DNA of 8,015 nt from an uncultured Lachnospiraceae bacterium (GCA_905236275.1 CAJOPI010000187.1:1-8015), one strand, 5' to 3'. Shown: positions 1 to 6,917, numbered from the stretch's first letter. Numbers and translations are program-made. The notes: generated by a model from the sequence alone, not told the origin.

Positions 1-40
1 CCTTTTTGCGTAGCAAAAAAATTAAAATGGTGCCCCGAAT

Positions 41-83
41 GTTGCAATTCAGTTGACAGCCTGGCTGACAACTGAATTGTAAC
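41..83. repeat. Near-perfect 43-bp palindrome upstream of ttcA promoter
   Basis: The left arm 41-61 and right arm 63-83 are reverse complements around the central base 62, with only two mismatched pairs (44/80, which would be a G-U pair in RNA, and 56/68). The core arms are CAATTCAGTTG (45-55) and CAACTGAATTG (69-79), with inner arms CAGCC/GGCTG. It ends 5 bases before the -35 box of the ttcA promoter. No T-run follows on the plus strand, so it is not a classical intrinsic terminator. It could be an operator, a small palindromic mobile repeat, or the tail of an upstream unit. The symmetry is seen directly; the role is unknown. Confidence 0.75.
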
Positions 84-88
84 AAAGA

Positions 89-117
89 TTGAAGAAATTC
101 CCATTCTTATCTATAAT
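89..117 (+). promoter_or_regulatory. Sigma-A-type promoter for ttcA
   Basis: TTGAAG (89-94) and a perfect TATAAT (112-117) are separated by 17 bases. Transcription would start near 124, giving a leader of about 33 nt before the ATG at 157. This argues against a possible GTG start at 133, which would sit too close to the transcript end and has no ribosome site. The palindrome at 41-83 lies immediately upstream. Confidence 0.65.
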
Positions 118-156
118 TGTCTGTGGAAAACTGTGAATACGAATAAAGGTAGAAAA

Positions 157-1320
157 ATGGATAGTACAGAAATTAAAACGAAAAAATTTACAAAAGAGGA
201 AATAACAATAGAAGAACTCGCTGACCTTCATCCGTCAGAATATCTTCTTGTGGAGATCAGAGATGATATTTCATATAAATACGGAAGCATTTCCGGTGCA
301 ATACAGATAGAAGGCTTGGAGGAAAAGGTCGTGAACGGAACTCTTGATAAAAAACCTTCTTACGTTTTCTTCTGTATGCATGGAGTACAGAGCAGAGATC
401 TGGTGGAACGGCTCCGTGAGGAAGGCTATGACTGTGTCAGCCTGCGGGGAGGATATGGTGAGTGGATACTTTCATCTTTTAAGGACGATTATTCCGAAAG
501 GCAGAAAGACGTTGAAATAAGTATCAGAAAAAAATTCCATCGTCAGATTTTCACTCCTTTTGCAAAAGCCATAAATGCTTATGAACTCTTAGAGCCCGGC
601 GACAGGGTCGCAGTCTGCATTTCGGGCGGCAAGGACTCCATGCTCATGGCAAAGCTCTTTCAGGAACTTGCGAGACACAGGAAGTTTGAATTTGAAACTG
701 TTTTCCTTGTAATGGACCCCGGCTATAGCGAACTTAACCACAGAGTCATCGAAACCAATGCAAAAATGCTCGGCGTCCCTGTGACTATTTTCGAATCCGA
801 TATTTTTGATGTCGTCGATAATATTGAAAAGTCCCCCTGCTACCTCTGTGCAAGGATGAGGAGGGGACATCTGTACAGCAGGGCAAAGGAACTTGGCTGC
901 AACAAGATTGCGCTCGGACATCATTATGATGATGTTATCGAAACCATTCTAATGGGAATGCTTTACGGCGGACAGGTGCAGACCATGATGCCAAAGCTTC
1001 ACAGCACAAATTTCGAAGGAATGGAGCTTATTCGCCCAATGTACCTTATCAGGGAAGATGATATAATTCATTGGAGAGATTACAATCATCTGCATTTTAT
1101 TCAATGCGCCTGTCACTTCACCGATACCTGCTCTTCCTGCAGGGACGACGGTGTTTCGGTTTCAAAAAGAATGGAGACGAAGAAGATTATAGCGGAACTC
1201 AAAAAGACTAATCCCTTCATTGAAAGCAACATTTTCCACAGTGTTGAAAATGTAAATCTTGATACGGTTATCGCCTACAAAAAAGACGGCATCGTACATC
1301 GTTTTACCGAAGGGTACTGA
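157..1320 (+). CDS. ttcA: Rhodanese-TtcA fusion, tRNA-thiolation-type PP-loop ATPase
   Basis: This is a 387-aa cytoplasmic protein. Residues about 15-110 form a rhodanese domain with the active-site loop CMHGVQSR (Cys73), which would carry a persulfide. Residues about 125-387 are TtcA-like: PP-loop SGGKDS (156-161) for ATP-dependent adenylation of a tRNA base, a CYLC pair (Cys228, Cys231) and a later QCACH (Cys317/319), the usual pattern for a [4Fe-4S] cluster, then CSSC (325-328). TtcA of Enterobacteria makes 2-thiocytidine at tRNA position 32. The exact base modified here cannot be read from sequence. The fused rhodanese suggests the enzyme brings its own sulfur relay. The start at 157 is chosen because AAAGG (145-149) lies 7 nt upstream; an in-frame GTG at 133 has no such site. 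The gene is monocistronic. Confidence 0.85.
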   Translation: MDSTEIKTKKFTKEEITIEELADLHPSEYLLVEIRDDISYKYGSISGAIQIEGLEEKVVNGTLDKKPSYVFFCMHGVQSRDLVERLREEGYDCVSLRGGYGEWILSSFKDDYSERQKDVEISIRKKFHRQIFTPFAKAINAYELLEPGDRVAVCISGGKDSMLMAKLFQELARHRKFEFETVFLVMDPGYSELNHRVIETNAKMLGVPVTIFESDIFDVVDNIEKSPCYLCARMRRGHLYSRAKELGCNKIALGHHYDDVIETILMGMLYGGQVQTMMPKLHSTNFEGMELIRPMYLIREDDIIHWRDYNHLHFIQCACHFTDTCSSCRDDGVSVSKRMETKKIIAELKKTNPFIESNIFHSVENVNLDTVIAYKKDGIVHRFTEGY

Positions 1321-1333
1321 AGGATGTTTTTTT
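1296..1333 (+). terminator. Possible weak terminator of ttcA
   Basis: ACATC (1296-1300) can pair with GATGT (1323-1327), enclosing an inner TACC-GAAG-GGTA hairpin, followed by a run of seven T (1327-1333). The structure overlaps the stop codon and the stem is short and interrupted, so it is only a weak candidate. No better terminator is seen before the convergent regulator gene. Confidence 0.3.
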
Positions 1334-1502
1334 GAAATTTGCCATACTTCTTCATAAGTGATAAAATATCAAAAGATTACCCGTCCGAGAGGGGGCTTCA
1401 GTTCTTCTGTTGTCTAATCCACGACACTTTTTTCAATAGCGTAGGCTTGTGCGGTGCATTTCGTGCGATTGCGGGTATTCGTCATAAGGGGGGCCGCTTG
1501 CT

Positions 1503-2657
1503 TTACCTCATCTTCAATATCATACACGCAATATAATATTCCGTTTTTTCTTCCTGATTTTCAAAATCACATTTAAGCAAAGCTTTAATATTCTTTATCC
1601 TGTAAATTATTGTATTCCGATGTGTGAACATTTCCGATGAAATTGCCTGAATGCTCCCGTTGTTTTTGAGGTAGGACTCTAAGGTTCCTATGTAATTTGC
1701 AGCATGCTTTTCATCATATTCTATCAGAGGGCGCAGAATATCCCTGCTCATTTCCCTGAGCAGCAGCTTATCCGTCACGGAAAAAAGCAGCCTGAAGATT
1801 CCCATATCATCGAAATTTATCCTTCTTGTCCCGCTGATTTCAGCCATCCTCACTGCCGATTTTGCTCTCTGATAGGCAAGATAAAGATTTGCAATGTCTT
1901 TCAGGCAGCTTCCGATACCTATATTTATCCTGTATTCCGGCATTTTCCTTGCAGCCTTTTTCTCAAATTCTTCTATGATTTCTTCGGCATCTTTTTTCAG
2001 CACATCATTCATTATCAGCACAAAACAGGAATCATAATAGAAAAAATGTCCATTATGGGTGATATTATTCAGATATAGCTGTAAACGGTAGCCGAGCCGT
2101 TTCCGGTCAACAGTATCCATCTCATCAAGATTTCCTGTCGAAAGCAGCATGACCTGAAAGGTTCCGTCAACGTCAAAGTAGGGCAGGAGCTCTTTTTGAT
2201 AAGCAGACGTATTCTCCGGATTTTCTATGGTTTTTATAAGTGCGTTGGCTATCTGCTCATCGGTCGAGCCCTGTATGAAAATCCGAATACTTAAGTCCTT
2301 TATCATATCCGCAAGATATATGTCCCATGGAACCGTAAGCAGGGGGAAATCGTTTTCATCACAGATTTTTATTATCGCAGGCGAAATCTCATTTATATAA
2401 CAGCCGGTATTTATTATCAGTCCGCAGGCGTTGGCATCTATCAGCGAATAAAGCAGCTTTTCCTGACTGTCCTCCGTCATAAAGCCGAGTCCTGTCGTTA
2501 CCGCAAGCTCCTTACCTGAGAAATTTTTCGTGATCGTGAGCTCTTCCATCATTATGAGCCAGCTTATGGAATTCGACCAGCCTTTCTTTCCAGCGACCAT
2601 TTTCATCGAATATTTTTCTTCCGCCACCGTCATCATATCTTCTATAGTAAATCCCAT
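1503..2657 (-). CDS. PucR-family transcriptional regulator
   Basis: This is a 384-aa cytoplasmic DNA-binding protein. Residues about 8-125 match the PucR N-terminal ligand-sensing domain (key stretches EELTITKNFSGKELAVTTGL and IINTGCYINEISPAII). Residues about 165-290 resemble the degenerate GGDEF-like domain, with no catalytic GGDEF. Residues about 325-384 form the PucR C-terminal HTH, with THRNTIIYRIKNIKALL as the recognition region. PucR of Bacillus controls purine catabolism; other members respond to other metabolites, so the ligand is unknown. The start at 2657 is preferred because GAGGTG lies 5 nt upstream; an extension to 2720 would run through the promoter and has no ribosome site. 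The gene is divergent from a 59-aa ORF, its most likely target besides itself. Confidence 0.85.
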   Translation of the reverse strand: MGFTIEDMMTVAEEKYSMKMVAGKKGWSNSISWLIMMEELTITKNFSGKELAVTTGLGFMTEDSQEKLLYSLIDANACGLIINTGCYINEISPAIIKICDENDFPLLTVPWDIYLADMIKDLSIRIFIQGSTDEQIANALIKTIENPENTSAYQKELLPYFDVDGTFQVMLLSTGNLDEMDTVDRKRLGYRLQLYLNNITHNGHFFYYDSCFVLIMNDVLKKDAEEIIEEFEKKAARKMPEYRINIGIGSCLKDIANLYLAYQRAKSAVRMAEISGTRRINFDDMGIFRLLFSVTDKLLLREMSRDILRPLIEYDEKHAANYIGTLESYLKNNGSIQAISSEMFTHRNTIIYRIKNIKALLKCDFENQEEKTEYYIACMILKMR

Positions 2658-2691
2658 TTCTTCACCTCGCGTAAATCCAATATCTATTTTT

Positions 2692-2720
2692 AGTATATGT
2701 ACTCCCGGTACATATTTCAA
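2692..2720 (-). promoter_or_regulatory. Promoter of the PucR-family gene
   Basis: Read on the minus strand, TTGAAA (2720-2715) and TATACT (2697-2692) are exactly 17 bases apart, giving a near-consensus sigma-A promoter about 35 bases ahead of the ATG at 2657. Confidence 0.65.
2695..2715. promoter_or_regulatory. Inverted-repeat operator candidate in the pucR promoter
   Basis: ATATGTAC (2695-2702) and GTACATAT (2708-2715) are perfect inverted arms around a 5-bp spacer. The 21-bp site covers the whole -35/-10 spacer and touches both boxes. A protein bound here would block RNA polymerase, so autorepression by the PucR-family protein is the simplest reading. The symmetry and placement are seen; the identity of the binding protein is inferred. 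Confidence 0.55.
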
Positions 2721-2832
2721 GCTGATTTTGTTTATACGGGCATATAGATTTAACTTTTATTCGTGATATTATTTAAACAAATACAAGAGCGGATTTTAAT
2801 ATTTAACCATAGATTCGAAAGGAGGTTTTATC

Positions 2833-3012
2833 ATGATTAGAACGGGATATGAAAATTTTGATATTACTTCAGCTACGGAGCCGATTTGGATGAAGGACGA
2901 AAGGTACGGATACTGCGAGGATTTCTATATGCTCTGCTCCAACAGTGACAAGGGCTTCTTCTCAAAGCTTCTCAGCCTTCCGACAATGCTCTTATCCTCA
3001 TTGATAAGATGA
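2833..3012 (+). CDS. 59-aa hypothetical protein, divergent from pucR
   Basis: This ORF, missed by a 60-residue cutoff, begins MIRTGYENFDITSATEPIWM and ends LSLPTMLLSSLIR. I do not recognise the family. The N-terminal two thirds are soluble-looking and rich in acidic and aromatic residues (YGYCEDFYMLC, Cys28 and Cys35). The last 17 residues (SKLLSLPTMLLSSLIR region) could form a short amphipathic or membrane-seeking helix. Expression looks real: AAAGGAGGT (2818-2826) is an almost ideal ribosome site 6 nt before the ATG, and a strong terminator starts 31 bases after the stop. A possible -10 TATTAT (2767-2772) has no good -35, as expected if an activator is needed. It is either a genuine small protein or the 5' remnant of a longer gene trimmed by an internal deletion; I cannot tell which. 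Confidence 0.6.
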   Translation: MIRTGYENFDITSATEPIWMKDERYGYCEDFYMLCSNSDKGFFSKLLSLPTMLLSSLIR

Positions 3013-3042
3013 TTTGTTCATAACAGAATGTTTTTTCAGGAG

Positions 3043-3081
3043 ATGCTGTCGTGCAGTTTGTCTGTGCGGCAGCATTTTTTT
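3043..3081 (+). terminator. Rho-independent terminator after the 59-aa ORF
   Basis: ATGCTGTCGTGCAG (3043-3056) pairs over all 14 positions (three of them G-U) with CTGTGCGGCAGCAT (3062-3075) around a TTTGT loop, followed by seven T (3075-3081). It separates the small ORF from the lipid operon. Confidence 0.88.
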
Positions 3082-3095
3082 ATCTGTCCATACCC

Positions 3096-3124
3096 TTGTT
3101 CAATCTTGCATATCTTGATATACT
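3096..3124 (+). promoter_or_regulatory. Candidate promoter of the lipid operon
   Basis: TTGTTC (3096-3101) and TATACT (3119-3124) are 17 bases apart, giving a good -10 and a weak -35, about 45 bases before the first start codon. A short inverted repeat, ATATC-TT-GATAT (3110-3121), overlaps the -10 and could be a regulator site. It lies directly after the preceding terminator, where an operon promoter is expected. Confidence 0.45.
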
Positions 3125-3169
3125 CTTAAAGAAGTATGAATTTTAGAACAAAAAGGGCTTCCATTTATA

Positions 3170-5356
3170 ATGAAATCATCAAATTTAGAATTAATGAGAG
3201 CAAACGGGATAAATGTCCCGAATTTTATTGTGCTCAAAAAAAATGACAAAGTCGACCTTTCCTTCAGCAGTAAAGATAAATTTGCCATAAGGTCATCCTT
3301 TTTTCTTGAAGACTCCGACAGCTTTTCTTTTGCGGGAATGTTCAGCAGTTATCTCGGAGTCGGCAGAGACGCGGTCGATGAAAAGGTCGGAAAAGTTTTC
3401 AACGAATACACCGCCAATGAGATAATAAATTACGGAAAGAAACACAGTTATTCAGAAAAAGAAATCAGGAACTTTGCAGATAAAAGCACTGTGATAATAC
3501 AGGAGCTCATCGAGCCTGACTATTCGGGAGTCATCTTCAGCTCAAATCCTTTAGGGCTTTTAAACGAGAGCGTTATCATTGTCGGGTGCGGTCTCGGAAG
3601 CAATGTAGTCGAAGAAAAAACTGCTGTCAGCACTTACTATTACAATCTGACCGACAAGAAGTATTATTTCAACACAAGAGAAAATTCGCCGGAGCTTCCT
3701 GCCGAAACAATCGAGAAACTTATAAAAGCTTCCTCGGAAATCAAAGAGCTTTTCAGTCAGGACTGTGATATAGAATTTGCCATCAAAGATTCCGAAATTT
3801 TTATCCTGCAATCCCGACGAATCACAAGCATTGACAGTGGGGCAAGAAAAATAATCCTCGACAATTCAAACATTGTTGAAAGTTATCCGGGGCTTCTGCT
3901 CCCACTCAGTCAGGACTTCGTCAGGAAAATCTATAAAGACATCTTCGAACGCCTGATAGTTAGGATTTCACACAGCAGAAAGCTTGTCAGCTCTCTCGAT
4001 TCGGACATGGTCGCCTTCGTGAATGGCAGGGCTTATTATACGATAAGCGACTGGTACAGCATTCTCGCCCTTATGCCTTTTTCGTCAAAAATAATTCCTG
4101 TCTGGCAGAAAATGCTCGGCGTGGAAAATAAATATATTTCAGGAAGAAAAATTAAAACAGGCAGACTTACAAAATTTATTACAGCACTGAGCCTTTTATA
4201 TTATTTCGTCCTGACACCGGTAAAAATGAATACCTTGAACCGACGTTTTTCCGCTAATGTAAAACGCTACAGAAGACTCATCGAAAATACTTCCTCCACT
4301 GCTGACCTGATCAGGCTTTACAAAAGAATGCAGAAAGAAATAATCAGCTATTGGGACCTTACCCTTATAAATGATCTATATGCTTTCCTCTTTACACACC
4401 TTGCCGGAAAGCACGCTGACCGTATAAGCGAAATAAAGAGGCTATCCAGTATGGAACCGCTGCTGCTTTTGTCCCGCTTAAAGGAAGCTTATGAAATCAA
4501 CGGTGTAAAAAGCAGCGAATATAAAAAGCTGAAAAAAGAGTATATAGACAAATATGGTGACCGCTGCATGCAGGAATTAAAGTTAGAAACCGAGACCTAC
4601 AGAAGCTGTCCCGAGATGCTCGACCGATATATTGCAGATAACGATATAGCCTTAAGCGAAACGACAGCTTCCGATAAATTCGAATGGAATATTTTCGTGC
4701 GCCATGCAAAGCTCGGCATAATGAACCGCGAAGCTTCAAGGCTTAACCGCACTGTCATTTACGGTCTTGCCAGAAGTATTTTCAACAAAATCGGTAATAA
4801 CCTTTACCGCAATGACCGGCTTGAAAACGCACATGATATCTACTGGCTTCATCTGAACGAAATAAATGATAAAAGGAATTTTAAGAATACCGTCTCCGAA
4901 AGAAAGGCTGTTTTCTCAGGCTATGAGCGCATTCCTGCCTTTTCAAGATATGTGTTCTCAGGAAAAGTATTCAGCAAGACCGACCTCAGCGGCATAGAAA
5001 ATGGGACTTCCGTTCGAAAGAATACGCTCATGGGTGATGTGGTTTCAAGACCCTGCAGCCGTATAAAGGGTGAGGCTCTTGTAATGACTTCCTACGATCC
5101 GGGCCTTAAGCACGAAAACAAAATACTTATAACAAAAATGACCGATCCCGGATGGGTTTTTGTCCTTCAGAATGCAAAAGCGATAATTGCCGAAAAAGGT
5201 TCATTTCTAAGTCACACCGCCATCATTTCAAGGGAGCTGAAAAAGCCCTCTGTCGTGAATGTCAAAGACGCGACCTCTTTTATAAAAAGCGGTGATATGA
5301 TAGAAATGGATTTAGAAACCGGAGTTATAACAATAACAGGAGTATCCCGTAAATGA
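3170..5356 (+). CDS. PEP-synthase-like dikinase (ATP-grasp plus phospho-His domain, no PEP barrel)
   Basis: This is a 728-aa protein with three parts. Residues 1-220 are a PPDK/PEP-synthase ATP-grasp domain: K2 in the KxxNL motif, FAIRSS with Arg41, QELIEPDYSGVIFSSNP (111-127), GLGSNVVEEK (141-150), and CDIEFA...ILQSRR with Asp200, Glu202, Gln214. Residues about 225-615 are a mostly helical middle region with DNSNIVESYP (231-240), NGRAYY (285-290) and QKMLGV (313-318). Residues about 621-728 are the swivelling phospho-carrier domain with GSFLSHTAIISREL, catalytic His682. The C-terminal TIM barrel that binds PEP/pyruvate is absent, so it is not a PEP synthase. The order ATP-middle-His is that of rifampin phosphotransferase, which uses ATP to phosphorylate a small molecule, releasing AMP and Pi. 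The true acceptor is unknown; the operon suggests a lipid or lipid precursor. AAAGGG lies about 12 nt before the ATG. It overlaps the next gene by ATGA. Confidence 0.8.
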   Translation: MKSSNLELMRANGINVPNFIVLKKNDKVDLSFSSKDKFAIRSSFFLEDSDSFSFAGMFSSYLGVGRDAVDEKVGKVFNEYTANEIINYGKKHSYSEKEIRNFADKSTVIIQELIEPDYSGVIFSSNPLGLLNESVIIVGCGLGSNVVEEKTAVSTYYYNLTDKKYYFNTRENSPELPAETIEKLIKASSEIKELFSQDCDIEFAIKDSEIFILQSRRITSIDSGARKIILDNSNIVESYPGLLLPLSQDFVRKIYKDIFERLIVRISHSRKLVSSLDSDMVAFVNGRAYYTISDWYSILALMPFSSKIIPVWQKMLGVENKYISGRKIKTGRLTKFITALSLLYYFVLTPVKMNTLNRRFSANVKRYRRLIENTSSTADLIRLYKRMQKEIISYWDLTLINDLYAFLFTHLAGKHADRISEIKRLSSMEPLLLLSRLKEAYEINGVKSSEYKKLKKEYIDKYGDRCMQELKLETETYRSCPEMLDRYIADNDIALSETTASDKFEWNIFVRHAKLGIMNREASRLNRTVIYGLARSIFNKIGNNLYRNDRLENAHDIYWLHLNEINDKRNFKNTVSERKAVFSGYERIPAFSRYVFSGKVFSKTDLSGIENGTSVRKNTLMGDVVSRPCSRIKGEALVMTSYDPGLKHENKILITKMTDPGWVFVLQNAKAIIAEKGSFLSHTAIISRELKKPSVVNVKDATSFIKSGDMIEMDLETGVITITGVSRK

Positions 5357-5739
5357 GAAGTGAGCAGTTTGAAACTAAGAATCTCTTTTTCAGCGGAATC
5401 AACGCCTTCAAAGGATTTCTCAAAGCCTGTAAAACTGAAAAAAACCTTCATACCGAGCTTACAATTGCCCTTATTTTTTTAATCCTGAATATTTACTTCA
5501 ATATAGAGGCAATCGGCTGGATTGCCTATATTACAGCCTCTTTCGGCACGCTTTCGGCTGAGCTCGTAAATACGGCTGTCGAATATATCTGCAATTTTAT
5601 AGAGCCGGCTTATAACGAAAATATCAGGAACATAAAGGACATCGCCTCAGCACCGGTCCTTATGTGGGGCATTATTTTCTTCAGCTCGGAGACTTTTTTC
5701 CTTTGGAGAGCGATAGCGGAAAGGGCAGTCGTCAAATGA
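5353..5739 (+). CDS. dgkA: DgkA-family membrane lipid kinase (diacylglycerol or polyprenol kinase)
   Basis: This is a 128-aa integral membrane protein of about three helices (roughly 36-50, 53-82, 98-120), the usual DgkA size. Conserved residues are present: Glu35 after the first amphipathic helix, ELVNTAVE with Glu70, Asn73 and Glu77, and the KD pair Lys95-Asp96 in NIKDIASAPVL. These match the active-site residues of E. coli DgkA. The Asp usual after the VE(A)xV stretch is Asn81 here. DgkA phosphorylates diacylglycerol with ATP; many Gram-positive members prefer undecaprenol. Here the next three genes make and use a CDP-lipid, so phosphorylation of a diradylglycerol to a phosphatidate-like lipid fits best. 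AGGAG (5338-5342) lies 10 nt before the ATG. It overlaps both neighbours by 4 bases, so translation is coupled. Confidence 0.85.
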   Translation: MRSEQFETKNLFFSGINAFKGFLKACKTEKNLHTELTIALIFLILNIYFNIEAIGWIAYITASFGTLSAELVNTAVEYICNFIEPAYNENIRNIKDIASAPVLMWGIIFFSSETFFLWRAIAERAVVK

Positions 5740-6329
5740 TAAATATGATTGCACGAATGTATGTCACAATGCTTCCTACAATTATCGGCGGGCCGTTAAA
5801 TATGCTTTTTGTAAGGACTGACCTTTATAAAAGATATAAAAGCCCCATCGACAAAGGTATTGTCCTGAAAGACGGGCGGAGGCTTTTCGGAGAAAATAAA
5901 AGCATTATAGGCATGTTTTCCATGGCATTTTTCTGCATGTCCATTCAGCTTATTTACGGACTGATTTTTGCCTTTATGAATCTGAGTTCCATGAACGACC
6001 TCTACAATATCCATGCGAACACTGTTCCTTTCAACGCCCTCGCCGGCCTTCTCTTTGGAATAGCTTATATGATATTCGAACTTCCGAACAGCTTCCTGAA
6101 AAGACGTTTCGGGATAGACAGTGGTGCCACGACGGCTCAGAGCGGAATTAAAAGGTGCATTTTTTTTATATTGGATCAGTTTGACTCCATCTTCGGTGTG
6201 ATACTTGTACTCAAAATTCTTTCCGGAATCAGTTGGACGAAATATTTCGCCTATCTTCTTCTCGGAGGAATAACCCACCTTCTGGTGAATATTATTCTGA
6301 TATTGACTCGTGTAAGGAAATCATTATGA
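5736..6329 (+). CDS. CarS/DUF46-family CDP-lipid synthase (CDP-archaeol synthase-like)
   Basis: This is a 197-aa integral membrane protein of about five helices. It has the hallmarks of the CarS (CDP-archaeol synthase) family rather than of CdsA: SPIDKG followed by DGRRLFGENKS (36-56), SFLKRRFGIDSG (119-130) and LDQFDSIFG (146-154). Archaeal CarS joins CTP to unsaturated archaetidic acid. The family also occurs in bacteria, with less-studied substrates. The Asp normally starting the GDLxxSFxKRR motif appears to be Glu115 (ELPNSFLKRR). Between dgkA and pssA it should supply the CDP-activated lipid. The start at 5736 is chosen over an upstream ATG at 5664 because AAAGGG (5720-5725) lies 10 nt ahead and it gives the ATGA overlap with dgkA. 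Family call firm, substrate inferred. Confidence 0.8.
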   Translation: MINMIARMYVTMLPTIIGGPLNMLFVRTDLYKRYKSPIDKGIVLKDGRRLFGENKSIIGMFSMAFFCMSIQLIYGLIFAFMNLSSMNDLYNIHANTVPFNALAGLLFGIAYMIFELPNSFLKRRFGIDSGATTAQSGIKRCIFFILDQFDSIFGVILVLKILSGISWTKYFAYLLLGGITHLLVNIILILTRVRKSL

Positions 6330-6916
6330 AATTTATAGGTTATTATAATAAAACAGTATGGCTGAGCTATTTCGGGATGCTGTCTGCCCTCGTTGGCATT
6401 TATCATATTCAGAATCTGAGAATAGCCATGATATGTCTGATAATTTCAGGCATAGCCGATCTCTTCGACGGAGTCGTCGCAAGGAGATTCAAGCGCAGTG
6501 AATCAGAAAAAAATTTCGGAATCCAGCTGGACTCTTTGGTAGACACAGTTTCGTTCCTGCTCTTTCCGGCAGTTTTTTTACTGCATACGCTAAAAATCCC
6601 TTTTGCGATTGCGGCAGCTGCACTTTACGTTTTCTGCGGAATAACAAGGCTCGCCTGGTTTAATATCACTACCTATGAAAACATCAGGGAATTTCATGGA
6701 ATGCCCGTAACCTATGCCGCCCTTATAATTCCTCTTTTTAATCTGACAAAATTTTTCGGCATAAAGAGTTTTTATGAGCCGTCCCTCTGTGCGTTATATG
6801 TAATAATTTCCTTGCTCTTTGTTCTTGACCTGAAAATCAGAAAGCCGACCATCGCAGGTTATGTTTTTTTCAGCCTGCTTGCAATCATCGTTACAGGAGT
6901 ATATATCATTTTCTAA
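6326..6916 (+). CDS. pssA: CDP-alcohol phosphatidyltransferase, phosphatidylserine synthase type
   Basis: This is a 196-aa membrane enzyme with several helices. The CDP-alcohol phosphotransferase signature is complete: DLFDG (45-49), AR (52-53), Gly65, then LDSLVD with Asp69 and Asp73, which together bind the metal and CDP-lipid. The stretches FKRSESEKNFGIQLDSLVD (55-73) and ITRLAWFN...HGMPVTYAALIIPL (106-137) are typical of phosphatidylserine synthases, and the decarboxylase next door supports serine as the acceptor. The reaction would be CDP-lipid plus serine to phosphatidylserine (or its ether/isoprenoid analogue) plus CMP. The start is the ATG at 6326, within an ATGA overlap and 7 nt after AAGGA (6314-6318). 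Length is usual for short Firmicute PssA. Confidence 0.88.
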   Translation: MKFIGYYNKTVWLSYFGMLSALVGIYHIQNLRIAMICLIISGIADLFDGVVARRFKRSESEKNFGIQLDSLVDTVSFLLFPAVFLLHTLKIPFAIAAAALYVFCGITRLAWFNITTYENIREFHGMPVTYAALIIPLFNLTKFFGIKSFYEPSLCALYVIISLLFVLDLKIRKPTIAGYVFFSLLAIIVTGVYIIF

Positions 6917-6917
6917 T

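Noticed and set aside
3..19. Hairpin TTTTTGC-GTA-GCAAAAA as a terminator
   Set aside because: The arms are almost all A/T and no gene end is visible in the window to the left; there is too little context to assign a role.
589..924. 111-codon open frame on the minus strand
   Set aside because: It is antisense to the PP-loop and CxxC region of ttcA and encodes nothing recognisable.
1414..1485. 23-aa minus-strand ORF downstream of pucR as a small gene
   Set aside because: No ribosome site (a C-run precedes the ATG) and no promoter; kept only as an odd-composition observation.
1339..1536. 65-codon plus-strand frame in the spacer running into pucR
   Set aside because: No ribosome site, overlaps the 3' end of a well-supported gene, and the protein shows no family features.
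2731..2748. TATA-cgggca-TATA as a second PucR operator
   Set aside because: The arms are only 4 bp and AT-only; similarity to the site at 2695-2715 is too slight to claim.
3170..5356. Calling this gene a PEP synthase or pyruvate phosphate dikinase
   Set aside because: The C-terminal PEP/pyruvate-binding barrel is missing; the protein ends right after the phospho-His domain, so only the dikinase core is shared.
5796..6278. 160-codon open frame on the minus strand
   Set aside because: It lies wholly antisense to the CarS-like gene, has no recognisable domain or membrane pattern of its own, and the plus-strand frame has clear family motifs.
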